Assembly: GCA_022655215.1 (NCBI GenBank)
Contig: JALCUE010000001.1
Span: forward strand, 558,001-622,000
DNA length: 64,000 nucleotides
Direction of reading: 5' to 3'
Source of the DNA: Atopobiaceae bacterium
GTDB lineage: Bacteria > Actinomycetota > Coriobacteriia > Coriobacteriales > Atopobiaceae
Shown here: piece by piece, positions 56,619 to 64,000 of the stretch
How the letters are laid out: each line of letters starts with the position of its first letter
How positions within the stretch are numbered: position 1 is the stretch's first letter
Translations under genes and position numbers: made by a program
Notes under the pieces: generated by a model
Databases searched by the model: none
Seen by the model: the letters and a program-made list of their open reading frames with translations, nothing else
Told to the model about the DNA's origin: nothing

Positions 56619-57038
56619 ATGGAATCCAGAGTCGACCTTGCCGCGGAGCGTCATGCTCGCGGCTACAACTGCGCCCAGGCCGTCGCATGCACCTATGCCG
56701 ACCTCGCCGGCGTCGACGAGGCCACCGTCTTCCGCGCGACCGAGGGCCTTGGCCTGGGCTGTGGATGCACGAAGGGCACCTGCGGCGCCGTCACGGGTGC
56801 CTGCGTCGTCGTCGGTCTCATGAACAGCGACGCCGACCTCGCACATCCCACCTCGAAGAAGGCCAGCTATGCGCTGTCCCGCAAGGTGGTCGAGGCCTTC
56901 GAGGCCGCCAACGGGGCCACGCAGTGCCGCGAGCTCAAGGGGATCGGGACGGGCCATGTGCTGAGGGCGTGCGACGACTGTGTCCGCGACGCGGCCCGAA
57001 TCGTCGAAGACGTCCTCTTCTCCGAGGACGAGGCATAG
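56619..57038 (+). CDS. C_GCAxxG_C_C family protein
   Basis: This 139-residue protein matches the cysteine-rich family PF09719: 'GYNCAQAVACTYADLAGVDE' gives the first Cys, 'GLGLGCGCTKGTCGAVTGAC' gives the GCG..CGA core, and 'TQCRELKG' and 'RACDDCVRDAA' give the late cysteines. The conserved Cys pattern suggests binding of a metal or a redox cofactor; the biochemical role of the family is not established. It is the last gene of the metallopeptidase-xseAB-hinT run. Ribosome site AAGGGAG. Confidence 0.88.
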   Translation: MESRVDLAAERHARGYNCAQAVACTYADLAGVDEATVFRATEGLGLGCGCTKGTCGAVTGACVVVGLMNSDADLAHPTSKKASYALSRKVVEAFEAANGATQCRELKGIGTGHVLRACDDCVRDAARIVEDVLFSEDEA

Positions 57039-57151
57039 GTTTCGCGACCTCCATCCCTCGCGCGTCTCGAAATGACTATCATTCAATGGACGTGATGCGA
57101 CGGGCCACCTGCCCGCCGGTACGTGACAATGCACATCCCGAGAGGAGACCC

Positions 57152-58321
57152 ATGAACGTCCTAGTCATCAATGCCGGCAGCTCTTCCTTGAAGTATCAGC
57201 TGCTCAACGTCGAGACCCGCGAGGTCTACGCAAAGGGCAACTGCGAGCGAATCGGCATCGACGGTGCCTTCATCGGCCATGAGGAGATGGGCGGGGAGAA
57301 GCAGAAGCTCGTCTGCGAGCTCCCCAATCACAAGGTCGCTGCCGAGCACGTCTTCGAGATCCTCTCCAAGCTCGACGTCAAGATCGATGGCATCGGACAC
57401 CGCGTGGTCCAAGGCGCCTGGCGTTTCCCGGAGTCCAAGGTCGTCACTGACGAGACCCTCGGTTGGGTCCGCGAGGTCGCCCCTCTCGCACCTCTCCACA
57501 ACTATGCGGAGGCCGACGTCATCGACGAGTGCCGCGCCCGTCTCCCGGAGGTCGGCAACGTCGTCGTGGCCGACTCCGCCTTCCACATGCAGATCCCCGA
57601 GGTCGCCCATCGCTACGCGCTGCCTCGCGACGTCGTGGACAAGTTCCACATCAGGAAGTACGGTGCCCACGGCACCTCCCATCGCTACATCTGGCGCGCG
57701 ACCGATCATTTCACCAATCATGAGACCCATAAGCTCGTGAGCTGTCACCTCGGCTCCGGCGCGAGCCTCTGCGCCATCCAGGACGGCCATGACATGGACA
57801 CCACCATGGGCCTCACGCCCCTCGATGGCCTCATCATGGGCACGCGTTGCGGCACCATCGACCCCGCTACCGTCTGCTATCTCGAGCGCGAGGGCGGCTA
57901 CACCGCCGATGAGGTCGACACCATGATGAACAAGCAGTCCGGCCTGCTCGCCGTCTCCGGCGTCTCCTCCGACTCCCGTGACATCGAGGAGAAGGCCGAC
58001 GCGGGCGATGCGAACTGCAAGCTCGCCCTCGAGATGTTCTCCTATCGTGCCGCCCAGCTCATCTGCGAGATGGCCCAGGCCATGGAGGGCTTCGACACCA
58101 TGGCGTTCTCGGCCGGCATCGGCGAGAACTCCGCGACCAACCGTGCCAACATAGTCCGCCGTCTGGGCTGGCTTGGCGTCAAGATCGATGACGAGAAGAA
58201 CTCCGTGCGTTCCGACGAGGTCCGTGACATCACGGGCGAGGGCTCGTCCGTCCGCGTCCTCGTTGTCCCCACTGACGAGGAGTACATGATTGCCCTCGAC
58301 GTCAAGGACCTGCTCGGCTAG
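57152..58321 (+). CDS. ackA: Acetate kinase
   Basis: This 389-residue kinase makes ATP and acetate from acetyl phosphate in fermentation. 'VLVINAGSSSLKYQLLNVET' is the N-terminal signature, 'HNYAEADVIDECRARLPEVG' precedes 'VADSAFHMQIPE' with the catalytic Asp, and 'RKYGAHGTSHRYIW', 'SCHLGSGASLCAIQDG' and 'TGGIGENS'-type 'FSAGIGENSATNR' follow. GAGGAGA precedes the ATG at 57152. No phosphotransacetylase gene is adjacent. A GC-rich hairpin follows the stop. Confidence 0.96.
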   Translation: MNVLVINAGSSSLKYQLLNVETREVYAKGNCERIGIDGAFIGHEEMGGEKQKLVCELPNHKVAAEHVFEILSKLDVKIDGIGHRVVQGAWRFPESKVVTDETLGWVREVAPLAPLHNYAEADVIDECRARLPEVGNVVVADSAFHMQIPEVAHRYALPRDVVDKFHIRKYGAHGTSHRYIWRATDHFTNHETHKLVSCHLGSGASLCAIQDGHDMDTTMGLTPLDGLIMGTRCGTIDPATVCYLEREGGYTADEVDTMMNKQSGLLAVSGVSSDSRDIEEKADAGDANCKLALEMFSYRAAQLICEMAQAMEGFDTMAFSAGIGENSATNRANIVRRLGWLGVKIDDEKNSVRSDEVRDITGEGSSVRVLVVPTDEEYMIALDVKDLLG

Positions 58322-58341
58322 GACTCGTCTCCCTGTTCGTC

Positions 58342-58380
58342 AGAGGCGGCGTCTGCGCCCATCGCGCCGGCGCCGCCTCT
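58342..58380 (+). terminator. Terminator-like hairpin after ackA
   Basis: AGAGGCGGCG (58342-58351) pairs perfectly with CGCCGCCTCT (58371-58380). The 19-base loop and lack of a T-run make it moderate evidence. Confidence 0.6.
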
Positions 58381-58412
58381 TCACGACCATGCTTCCGGGC
58401 TAGGGGGCGCAC

Positions 58413-59693
58413 ATGCGTTACACGCACGTCGTGTTCGACATAGATGGCACGCTCATGGATTCGACCGCCGCAATCGAGGAGGGGCTGCAGCTCCTCGTGC
58501 AGGACCTCCTCGGCCGACGTCTCGAGGCTGATGAGATGTCGATGTGTCTGGGGCTTCCCGGCAAGGAGGGTCTCGAAAGCCTTGGACTCCCGCCTGATGA
58601 GCCCACGTTCGCGCGCTGGCTCACCTACATGGTCCAGTGCTGGGACGACGTTCACCTCTTCGATGGGGTGCCGGAACTCCTCGATGGCGTCGCGTCGCTC
58701 GGTCTCGAGCTCGGCTGCGTCACATCGGAGACCGCGACGGAGATGGAAAGGTGCTTCGCCCCCTTCGGCCTCATGGACCGCTTCGCCTGCGTCGTGACGG
58801 CGTCAGACACCGATGTCCACAAGCCGAACCCCGATCCGCTTCTCGCCTATCTCGAGCGTTCGGGCGCCAAGGCCGAGGAGACCCTCTACGTGGGTGACGC
58901 CGCCTCCGACGCCGAATGTGCCGAGGCTGCGGGCGTCGACTTCGTCCAGGCCTGCTGGCGACCTCGTCCCGAGAGGCGCCCTCTCCATGAGCTCGCCTGC
59001 TTCGAGACGCCCGCCCAACTCCTCGAGTGGCTCTCGACCGACCAGGATGCCTTGGCCGCACGGCCTTGGCTTGCATGGTCGCGTGAGCTCCAGGCGATCG
59101 CGCAGGCGGGCCTCTACTACACGACCGACGTCTTCGACCGTGAGAGGTTCGAGCGCGTGAGGTCGATGGCCGTCGAGCTCATGAGCGACCTGTCCTCGAC
59201 GCCTATGGAGCGCGTCCGCGACCTCTTCGCCGACGAGGATGGTTACCAGACCCCCAAGGTCGACACGAGGGGGGCCATCTTCGATGACGACGGCCGCATA
59301 TGCCTCGTACGGGAGCGCATGTTCACCAAGCAGGAGGGTGGGTGCTGGTCCTTGCCAGGTGGTTGGTGCGACCAGGGACAGACCATCTACTCCAACGTCG
59401 TGAAGGAATGCTCCGAGGAGGCAGGGCTCACGGTGGCCCCCGTGCGTCTCATCGCCGTCGAGGAGCACAACCTCCATAACCCCCATCCCTTCGCATGGGG
59501 AATCCTCAAGCACTTCGTGCTCTGTCGTAGCCTCGGGGGCGACTTCGTGCCGAACGACGAGACGCTTGAGCGAGGGTTCTTCGGCCGGGACGAGTTGCCC
59601 GACCTCTTCCTCTCGAAGAACACGCCCGAGCAGGTCGCCATGTGCTTTGCGGCGTATGATTCGGGGGACAGGTGGCAGACGGTGGTCGACTGA
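58413..59693 (+). CDS. HAD hydrolase-Nudix hydrolase fusion protein
   Basis: This 426-residue two-enzyme fusion has a HAD phosphatase at residues ~1-205: 'VVFDIDGTLMDST' (nucleophile Asp9, Asp11), 'LGCVTSETATEM' and 'HKPNPDPLLAYL' with 'LYVGDAASDAECAEAAGVD'. Residues ~215-426 match the Nudix protein type with a PF12535-like N-terminal helix module ('WLAWSRELQAIAQAGLYYTT') and a Nudix box at ~314-337 ('GGWCDQGQ' then 'KECSEEAGL'). In that box the first Glu is Gln and the usual Arg is Lys, but the EE pair is kept. Each part normally occurs alone. The likely role is nucleotide clean-up, with phosphatase and pyrophosphatase acting in sequence (inference). Confidence 0.87.
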   Translation: MRYTHVVFDIDGTLMDSTAAIEEGLQLLVQDLLGRRLEADEMSMCLGLPGKEGLESLGLPPDEPTFARWLTYMVQCWDDVHLFDGVPELLDGVASLGLELGCVTSETATEMERCFAPFGLMDRFACVVTASDTDVHKPNPDPLLAYLERSGAKAEETLYVGDAASDAECAEAAGVDFVQACWRPRPERRPLHELACFETPAQLLEWLSTDQDALAARPWLAWSRELQAIAQAGLYYTTDVFDRERFERVRSMAVELMSDLSSTPMERVRDLFADEDGYQTPKVDTRGAIFDDDGRICLVRERMFTKQEGGCWSLPGGWCDQGQTIYSNVVKECSEEAGLTVAPVRLIAVEEHNLHNPHPFAWGILKHFVLCRSLGGDFVPNDETLERGFFGRDELPDLFLSKNTPEQVAMCFAAYDSGDRWQTVVD

Positions 59694-59716
59694 CCGCGCA
59701 AGCGTCGAAGGGGACG

Positions 59717-60421
59717 ATGACGATGGGCGAGATGAGACTTCTCGACAAGGTGAGGACCGGAGACGAGGACGTCGACGAGGTCTTGGAAGCCCTCTGGGCC
59801 AACCGCATCGGCGCCGCCTTCGTGTCGCGTGCCTCCGATGCGGTCGAGAAGGTGCGAGATCTCCTCGTGCCTGGTGAGTCGGTGAGCTGCGGCGGATCGC
59901 ATTCTCTGTCCGATTGTGGCGTGGATGCCCTTCTCGGCTGCGGAGACTATGACTTCATCGACCGTTCCCAGGCCACATCCCCTGAGGAGAGGTCCGACCT
60001 CATGCGCAGGGCCCTCCTGTGCGACACGTTCCTGGGCAGCGCGAACGCCCTCACGAGATCAGGCGACATCCTCAACGTGGACATGCAGGCGAACCGCGTC
60101 GCGGCCATGCTCTATGGACCACGTCAGGTGGTTCTCGTCGTGGGGATGAACAAGGTCGTCCCCACCCTGGACGATGCCGTCGTCCGTCTCAAGAGGGTGG
60201 CCGCGCCCGTCAACATGGCCAGTCTTGGGAAGGGTGCTCCCTGCGAGAGCACGGGGGAGTGCGTGAGCGTGGACCATGGCGGAGACTGCATGTCCGGCCT
60301 CACCAAGGGATGCGCCTCACCTGGACGCATCTGCTGCAACTACGTGGTCCTCTCGCGTCAGGCGCCCAACAACGACCAACGCATCAAGGTGATCCTGGTG
60401 GGGGAGAGCCTGGGGTTCTGA
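59717..60421 (+). CDS. LUD-domain (LutC/DUF162-like) protein
   Basis: This 234-residue protein belongs to the LUD family, which includes the lactate-utilisation protein LutC: 'GAAFVSRASDAVEKVRDLLV', 'ESVSCGGSHSLSDCGVDALL', 'TFLGSANALTRSGDILNVD' and 'RQVVLVVGMNKVVPTLDDAV'. The C-terminal part has a cysteine cluster ('CESTGECVSVDHGGDC', 'GCASPGRICCNY'), as in stand-alone clostridial members, which may bind metal. No lutA or lutB is adjacent, so lactate use is not implied. ATG at 59717 follows GAAGGGGA. Confidence 0.85.
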   Translation: MTMGEMRLLDKVRTGDEDVDEVLEALWANRIGAAFVSRASDAVEKVRDLLVPGESVSCGGSHSLSDCGVDALLGCGDYDFIDRSQATSPEERSDLMRRALLCDTFLGSANALTRSGDILNVDMQANRVAAMLYGPRQVVLVVGMNKVVPTLDDAVVRLKRVAAPVNMASLGKGAPCESTGECVSVDHGGDCMSGLTKGCASPGRICCNYVVLSRQAPNNDQRIKVILVGESLGF

Positions 60422-60478
60422 GAACCGGGAGACTCGTTCGCACCGTCTGTTCCATCTCTACATGTACATATGCAAAAT

Positions 60479-60490
60479 CTGACATGTCAG
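60479..60490. promoter_or_regulatory. 12-bp palindrome upstream of manA
   Basis: CTGACATGTCAG is perfectly self-complementary. A second near-palindrome, TACATGTACATATG, lies just before it (60459-60472). Both lie in the 141-bp gap before manA, ahead of a TAGCAT -10-like hexamer near 60531. Candidate operator only. Confidence 0.35.
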
Positions 60491-60562
60491 GTTTCGTTGG
60501 ACGCGGATGGGATATGCTCTTCCTGACGGCTAGCATCGCATGACCCAAGAGAGGGGAACCAA

Positions 60563-61492
60563 ATGTCTGACCTCATCTTCCTCAAGCCCATTTTCCACGA
60601 GAAGATCTGGGGCGGAAGGCGCCTCCAGACGGTCTTCGGCTATGACATACCCGATGGCCCCATCGGCGAGTGCTGGGCGATCAGCGCTCACCCGCATGGC
60701 GACTGCGTCGTTTCCGAGGGCGAGTACGCAGGCAAGCACCTCTCCGAGCTATGGAGTGACCACCGCGAGCTCTTCGGCGGACTCGCCGGCGACCGCTTCC
60801 CGCTCCTCATCAAGATCATCGACGCCGATGGCGACCTGTCCATCCAGGTCCATCCCGATGACGCTTATGCCGCCGAGCACGAGAACGGCAGCCTTGGCAA
60901 GCGTGAGTGCTGGTACGTCCTCGACTGCGATGAGGGTGCCACCATCATCGTGGGTCAGCATGCCAAGGACGCGGAGGAGTTTCGCTCCATGGTCGAGGCC
61001 GGTCGCTGGAGCGACCTCCTGAACGAGCTTCCCATCCATAAGGGGGACTTCTTCCAGATCGACCCCGGCACCATCCACGCCATCAAGGGCGGCACGCTCA
61101 TCCTCGAGTCGCAGCAGTCCTCGGACGTGACGTATCGCGTCTATGACTACGACCGCGTCCAGGCCGACGGCACGAAGCGCCCGCTCCACGTCGAGCAGTC
61201 GGTCGAGTGCACGAACTACGCGGCGAAGGCGCCCGTCTCCGGCAAGGTGACGGCTCCTGAGGTCGATGGTGTGACCGAGCTTGAGAGCTGCAGCAACTAT
61301 ACTGTGGACAGGGTCCGCGTGTCTGGCGAGAGGACCTTGCCTGCGCCCGAGTACTTCCTCGACGTGAGCGTGATCGACGGCGAGGGGACCGCCTGCGGTC
61401 ATCCCGTGCGCAAGGGGAGCCACTTCGTCGTCCCCGCTGGTCTCGAGACCGCACTCGCGGGTGACATGTGCCTCATAACGAGTCGAGTCTAG
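60563..61492 (+). CDS. manA: Mannose-6-phosphate isomerase, class I
   Basis: This 309-residue cupin-type enzyme interconverts mannose-6-phosphate and fructose-6-phosphate. Metal ligands are in 'DLSIQVHPDDAYAAEHENGS' and 'KRECWYVLDCDEGATIIVG', and the later His is in 'PGTIHAIKGGTLILESQQSS' with 'DVTYRVYDYDR'. The short form (about 310 residues) matches Gram-positive ManA. GAGAGGGGAACC precedes the ATG. It is a single gene ended by a strong bidirectional hairpin. Confidence 0.94.
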   Translation: MSDLIFLKPIFHEKIWGGRRLQTVFGYDIPDGPIGECWAISAHPHGDCVVSEGEYAGKHLSELWSDHRELFGGLAGDRFPLLIKIIDADGDLSIQVHPDDAYAAEHENGSLGKRECWYVLDCDEGATIIVGQHAKDAEEFRSMVEAGRWSDLLNELPIHKGDFFQIDPGTIHAIKGGTLILESQQSSDVTYRVYDYDRVQADGTKRPLHVEQSVECTNYAAKAPVSGKVTAPEVDGVTELESCSNYTVDRVRVSGERTLPAPEYFLDVSVIDGEGTACGHPVRKGSHFVVPAGLETALAGDMCLITSRV

Positions 61493-61514
61493 ACTCATCC
61501 CGAAGATGGCCTTC

Positions 61515-61562
61515 AAGACCGGTCGATTCGCGCGCTACTCCGCGTGCGGGTCGACCGGTCTT
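61515..61562. terminator. Bidirectional hairpin overlapping the 3' end of the release-factor-like gene
   Basis: AAGACCGGTCGA (61515-61526) and TCGACCGGTCTT (61551-61562) are perfect 12-bp arms. The right arm lies inside the last codons of the minus-strand gene. It serves manA and probably also the convergent gene. Confidence 0.68.
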
Positions 61563-61924
61563 CTCGATGCCTTCTTCTTGCTCCGGATCTGCTTGGCCTT
61601 GCGACCTCTCGCGACCGAGGCCTTCGAGGGCTTCGTGGGCCTGCGTTTGGGATCCTCATGGCCCAGTCTCCTGAACGTCTGCCTCAGGCGTGACAGCGCA
61701 CGTTCCCGGTTCCTGAGCTGGCTTCTCTCCTCGCGGCACGTGACGGCCACCCCTGTGGGTAGATGGGTGATCCGTACGGCCGAGTCGGCGGTGTTCACAC
61801 CTTGTCCGCCTGGCCCATGCGCATGGAAGGTGTCGATTCGACACTGCGCGAGAAGCGCGGCGTCCGAGAGGGCGGCAAGACGACGCCATCTGCCCGGCGT
61901 CATCTCCGCTCGCGTCATCCCCAT
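61535..61924 (-). CDS. Peptide-chain-release-factor-like protein (ribosome rescue)
   Basis: This 129-residue protein consists of an RF-1 catalytic domain and tail. '[20 protein letters not shown]' contains the GGQ peptidyl-tRNA hydrolysis motif (residues 39-41), and '[20 protein letters not shown]' continues the domain. The C-terminus is very basic ('[17 protein letters not shown]'), as in ArfB/YaeJ-type factors, where such a tail enters the empty mRNA channel of stalled ribosomes. Stop-codon recognition domains are absent. It begins 18 bp after the LacX-type epimerase stop, in the same direction. Confidence 0.85.
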   Translation of the reverse strand: MGMTRAEMTPGRWRRLAALSDAALLAQCRIDTFHAHGPGGQGVNTADSAVRITHLPTGVAVTCREERSQLRNRERALSRLRQTFRRLGHEDPKRRPTKPSKASVARGRKAKQIRSKKKASRRPVDPHAE

Positions 61925-61942
61925 CGCCTCATCACCCCTCGA

Positions 61943-62827
61943 TCAGAACAGCGTGATGGTGAACGCCCTCGTGTCACGGGCACCAGGCGTCAGGAACGTC
62001 ATTGATGCCTTGTGCTCGAAGACGTCGTCCTCGTCGGTCGAGGTGGAATAACCCGTCCAAGGCTCGAGCGCGACGAACGACGCGTCTCCTGCGGCGCTCC
62101 AGATCCCCAAGTAGCGGAATCCCCCGAAGTCCTCACGAATGCCATGGCCGGATGGCCCCACGAGCTCGATGGTCGAGCCGGGGCAGTCGGTGAGCATGAG
62201 GGTGTCTATGTCGAAGGTGCGATGCGTTATGGGCAGGACGTCCGTGTCGTCGGTCACGGGGATTCGCTTGGAGAGGTCCAGCAGATGGTCGGACGTGAGG
62301 CTCGGACTGGTCGACGACCAGGGGGCGGCGAAACGCACCTCGTAGTCGTCGAAGTCCTCGGTGGGGTCGATGCCGCCGGCGGGAACGTTGAAGGCGGGAT
62401 GTCCGCCCTCGATGAACGGTAGGACGACGTCACCGGTGTTCGTGACGACGAAGCTCTGCTCTAGGGTGTCGGGGGCTATCAGCGTGTACGTCATGTTCAG
62501 CTTGAAGTCGTAGGGGAACTCCGCCTTCGTCTCAGGGGTGCTCGAGAGCTCGAAGGTCACGCTGTCGGCGGTGCTTGCCACAACGGTATGCTCGTAGTTG
62601 CGGGCGACTCCGTGGCTCTTCATGTGGGTCTCGCCCGCCTGCGTAATGGCCTTGCCGTCGCGGATGGCTCCAACGATGGGGAAGAGCACGGGTGCGTGAC
62701 GGGGCCACCAACGCTCGTCCCCCTGCCACAGGTACTCATGTCCGTCATGCATGAGGCTCACCATCTGCGCACCCATGTGATCGAACGTCGCCTGCATCGT
62801 CCCATTCGAGATGGTGGTCGTGGACAT
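61943..62827 (-). CDS. Aldose 1-epimerase family protein, LacX type
   Basis: This 294-residue protein of the LacX/YihR-like branch has 'QMVSLMHDGHEYLWQGDERW' then 'WPRHAPVLFPIVGAIRDG' (hallmark), 'HMKSHGVARNYEHTVV', 'LPFIEGGHPAFNVPAGG' and 'FRYLGIWSAAGDASFVALEP'. The catalytic His and Glu positions are kept. Physiological sugar unknown. It differs clearly from the GalM at 30 kb. The upstream gap (62828-63069) contains only a palindrome ACAAGCTTGT (62914-62923) and no gene. Confidence 0.88.
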   Translation of the reverse strand: MSTTTISNGTMQATFDHMGAQMVSLMHDGHEYLWQGDERWWPRHAPVLFPIVGAIRDGKAITQAGETHMKSHGVARNYEHTVVASTADSVTFELSSTPETKAEFPYDFKLNMTYTLIAPDTLEQSFVVTNTGDVVLPFIEGGHPAFNVPAGGIDPTEDFDDYEVRFAAPWSSTSPSLTSDHLLDLSKRIPVTDDTDVLPITHRTFDIDTLMLTDCPGSTIELVGPSGHGIREDFGGFRYLGIWSAAGDASFVALEPWTGYSTSTDEDDVFEHKASMTFLTPGARDTRAFTITLF

Positions 62828-63069
62828 GTCCTTCGCTCCCTCATCCGCTCGCCTTCATGTCGTCCCCAATCATGACGCAAGAAGGTCGCATCAGAAGGCT
62901 CTTTTACAAAGGACAAGCTTGTGAAGAGAGCGTCATCCGATTCGAATTCGACCCCTTGCCCGCCGATTGTCGTCAGACGCCGAGAAGCACACCCCATCCA
63001 CAGTGCGGAGTGCGAGAATGCGGGGGATGGCGCCCGTCACGAGGCGCGGCTCACATGAGAGGTGGTCGA

Positions 63070-64000
63070 ATGGGTCAGGTTCGCTTCGCAACGGTAGGCA
63101 CGTCCATGATCACGGGGATGTTCATAGAGGGGTTGTCCCAGGTCGATGAGGCGGTCTACGTTGGCTCGTTCTCGCGTGATGCCGAAAAGGCCGAGGCCTA
63201 TACCAAGGAGCACGGCGGCGAGCGTGCGTTCACGTCGATCGACGAGGTCGCCTGCGCCCATGACGTCGATGCCGTCTACGTCGCCAGTCCGAACGCGCTT
63301 CATCATGACCAGGCGGTCACGTTCGTGAAGGCCGGCAAGCATGTCCTCGTGGAGAAGTCCATGTGCTCAAATCGCCGCGAGGCGGCTGACCTCTTCCATT
63401 GGGCCGAGAACAGCGAGGTCGTGGCCATGGAGGCCATGCGTTCCGTCCACGATCCCTCGATGGCGGCCATCCGTGAGGCCCTGCCCAAGCTCGGACGTGT
63501 CCGAAGCGTCTGCCTTCGCTTCGGCAAGCGCTCGAGCAGGTATGATGACGTCCTCGCGGGCAGGCATACCAACATCTTCGACCCGAACATGGCCACCGGC
63601 GCCCTCATGGACCTGGGCGTCTACTGCGTCGAGCCCCTGATCGAGCTCTTCGGCATCCCGAGTGACACGAGGTGCTTCTCGTCACTGCTGAACGACGAGA
63701 TCGACCTCTGCGGTGCGATCCTTGCCGACTACGATGACATGGTCGCTGAGATCGCCTATTCCAAGATCACGAACGATCTCATGTGCAGTCAGGTCGAGGG
63801 TGAGCTCGGCACCATGACCATCGACCACATCTCCGGGCCGCGCCATGTCACCATCGCCTACCTTGACGGGACCGTCGAGGATCTCGACATCGTCGCCGAG
63901 GACATCTCACATCCCGACTACGAGAACAACATGGCCTACGAGATCCGTGACTTCTGCTCCGCTGTCTCAGGCACGCTCGACATCAGCCATTTCCAGCGTC
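63070..64000 (+). CDS. Gfo/Idh/MocA-family NAD(P)-dependent oxidoreductase (3' end outside window)
   Basis: The frame is open from the ATG at 63070 to the right edge (310 codons), so the C-terminus is missing. The N-terminal Rossmann fold begins 'VRFATVGTSMITGMFIEGLS' and includes 'DVDAVYVASPNALHHDQAV' and the catalytic Lys in 'AGKHVLVEKSMCSNRREA'. The second domain has 'MATGALMDLGVYCVEPLIEL', the usual D-x-G-x-Y-x-x-[DE] stretch. Substrates in this family are sugars, inositols or biliverdin-like compounds. GAGAGGTGG lies upstream of the ATG. Confidence 0.9.
   Translation, partial: MGQVRFATVGTSMITGMFIEGLSQVDEAVYVGSFSRDAEKAEAYTKEHGGERAFTSIDEVACAHDVDAVYVASPNALHHDQAVTFVKAGKHVLVEKSMCSNRREAADLFHWAENSEVVAMEAMRSVHDPSMAAIREALPKLGRVRSVCLRFGKRSSRYDDVLAGRHTNIFDPNMATGALMDLGVYCVEPLIELFGIPSDTRCFSSLLNDEIDLCGAILADYDDMVAEIAYSKITNDLMCSQVEGELGTMTIDHISGPRHVTIAYLDGTVEDLDIVAEDISHPDYENNMAYEIRDFCSAVSGTLDISHFQR

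Noticed and set aside
1-64000. tRNA, rRNA, riboswitch or CRISPR features
   Set aside because: All gaps between genes were read. None shows a cloverleaf with CCA-adjacent arms, regularly spaced repeats, or a recognisable riboswitch core. Gaps are short, the longest apart from the decayed region being about 250 bp.

Overview
The window is GC-rich with dense, short-spaced genes and strongly G/C-ending codons. The gene content (a teichoic-acid D-alanylation operon, DegV, a CBS-regulated pyrophosphatase, a group-III-like phosphofructokinase, acetate kinase, no respiratory genes) suggests a fermentative Gram-positive actinobacterium of the Coriobacteriia, most likely an Olsenella/Atopobium relative. 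That placement is an inference from gene content and sequence style, not a database match. I saw no rRNA, tRNA, CRISPR array, insertion sequence or prophage.

Layout. 1-3.8 kb: the 3' part of a giant repeat-built surface protein with a SipW-type signal peptidase. 3.9-7.3 kb: a zinc-uptake operon on the minus strand (Fur/Zur regulator, small Cys/His protein, ZnuA, ZnuC, ZnuB) with a readable promoter. 7.3-11.7 kb: a DJ-1/PfpI protein, then a PucR-type regulator divergent from an ornithine-cyclodeaminase-family enzyme and an aminotransferase. 11.7-12.6 kb: a gene graveyard with remnants of a GHKL kinase, a LytTR response regulator and a GH3 glycosidase. 12.7-22.8 kb: DegV, an ATP-grasp/hydrolase pair, a membrane protein, pyrophosphatase, phosphofructokinase, a Sel1-repeat protein and a diguanylate cyclase. 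23-25.4 kb: a potassium uptake operon with two half-size TrkA-like subunits and TrkH. 25.5-32 kb: a cupin/HD-GYP protein, a B3/B4 protein, an acyl-ACP thioesterase divergent from a MerR regulator, a YdcF-like protein, galactose mutarotase and a glutaredoxin-like protein. 32.2-35.5 kb: one-carbon genes (cyclodeaminase, FolD), a nitroreductase and AzlCD.

35.5-43.4 kb is the most unusual part. It holds a small membrane protein, two paralogous 14-helix MFS transporters, a metal-dependent amidohydrolase and a Mga/BglG-like regulator. Three promoters in this block carry the same CCG-N6-CGG operator centred exactly 41.5 bp upstream of their -10 hexamers, and none has a recognisable -35 box. I read this as an activator-controlled regulon for uptake or export and hydrolysis of an unidentified compound.

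43.4-64 kb: an EamA transporter, a dlt operon in the order dltB-C-D-X-A with a DltX-like microprotein, a lactaldehyde-reductase-like dehydrogenase, RmlA, a lipid-kinase-like protein, RNase D, a zinc metallopeptidase, XseAB, a HIT protein, a C_GCAxxG_C_C protein, acetate kinase, a HAD-Nudix fusion, a LUD protein, mannose-6-phosphate isomerase, a release-factor-like rescue protein, a LacX-type epimerase, and a Gfo/Idh/MocA oxidoreductase cut by the right edge.
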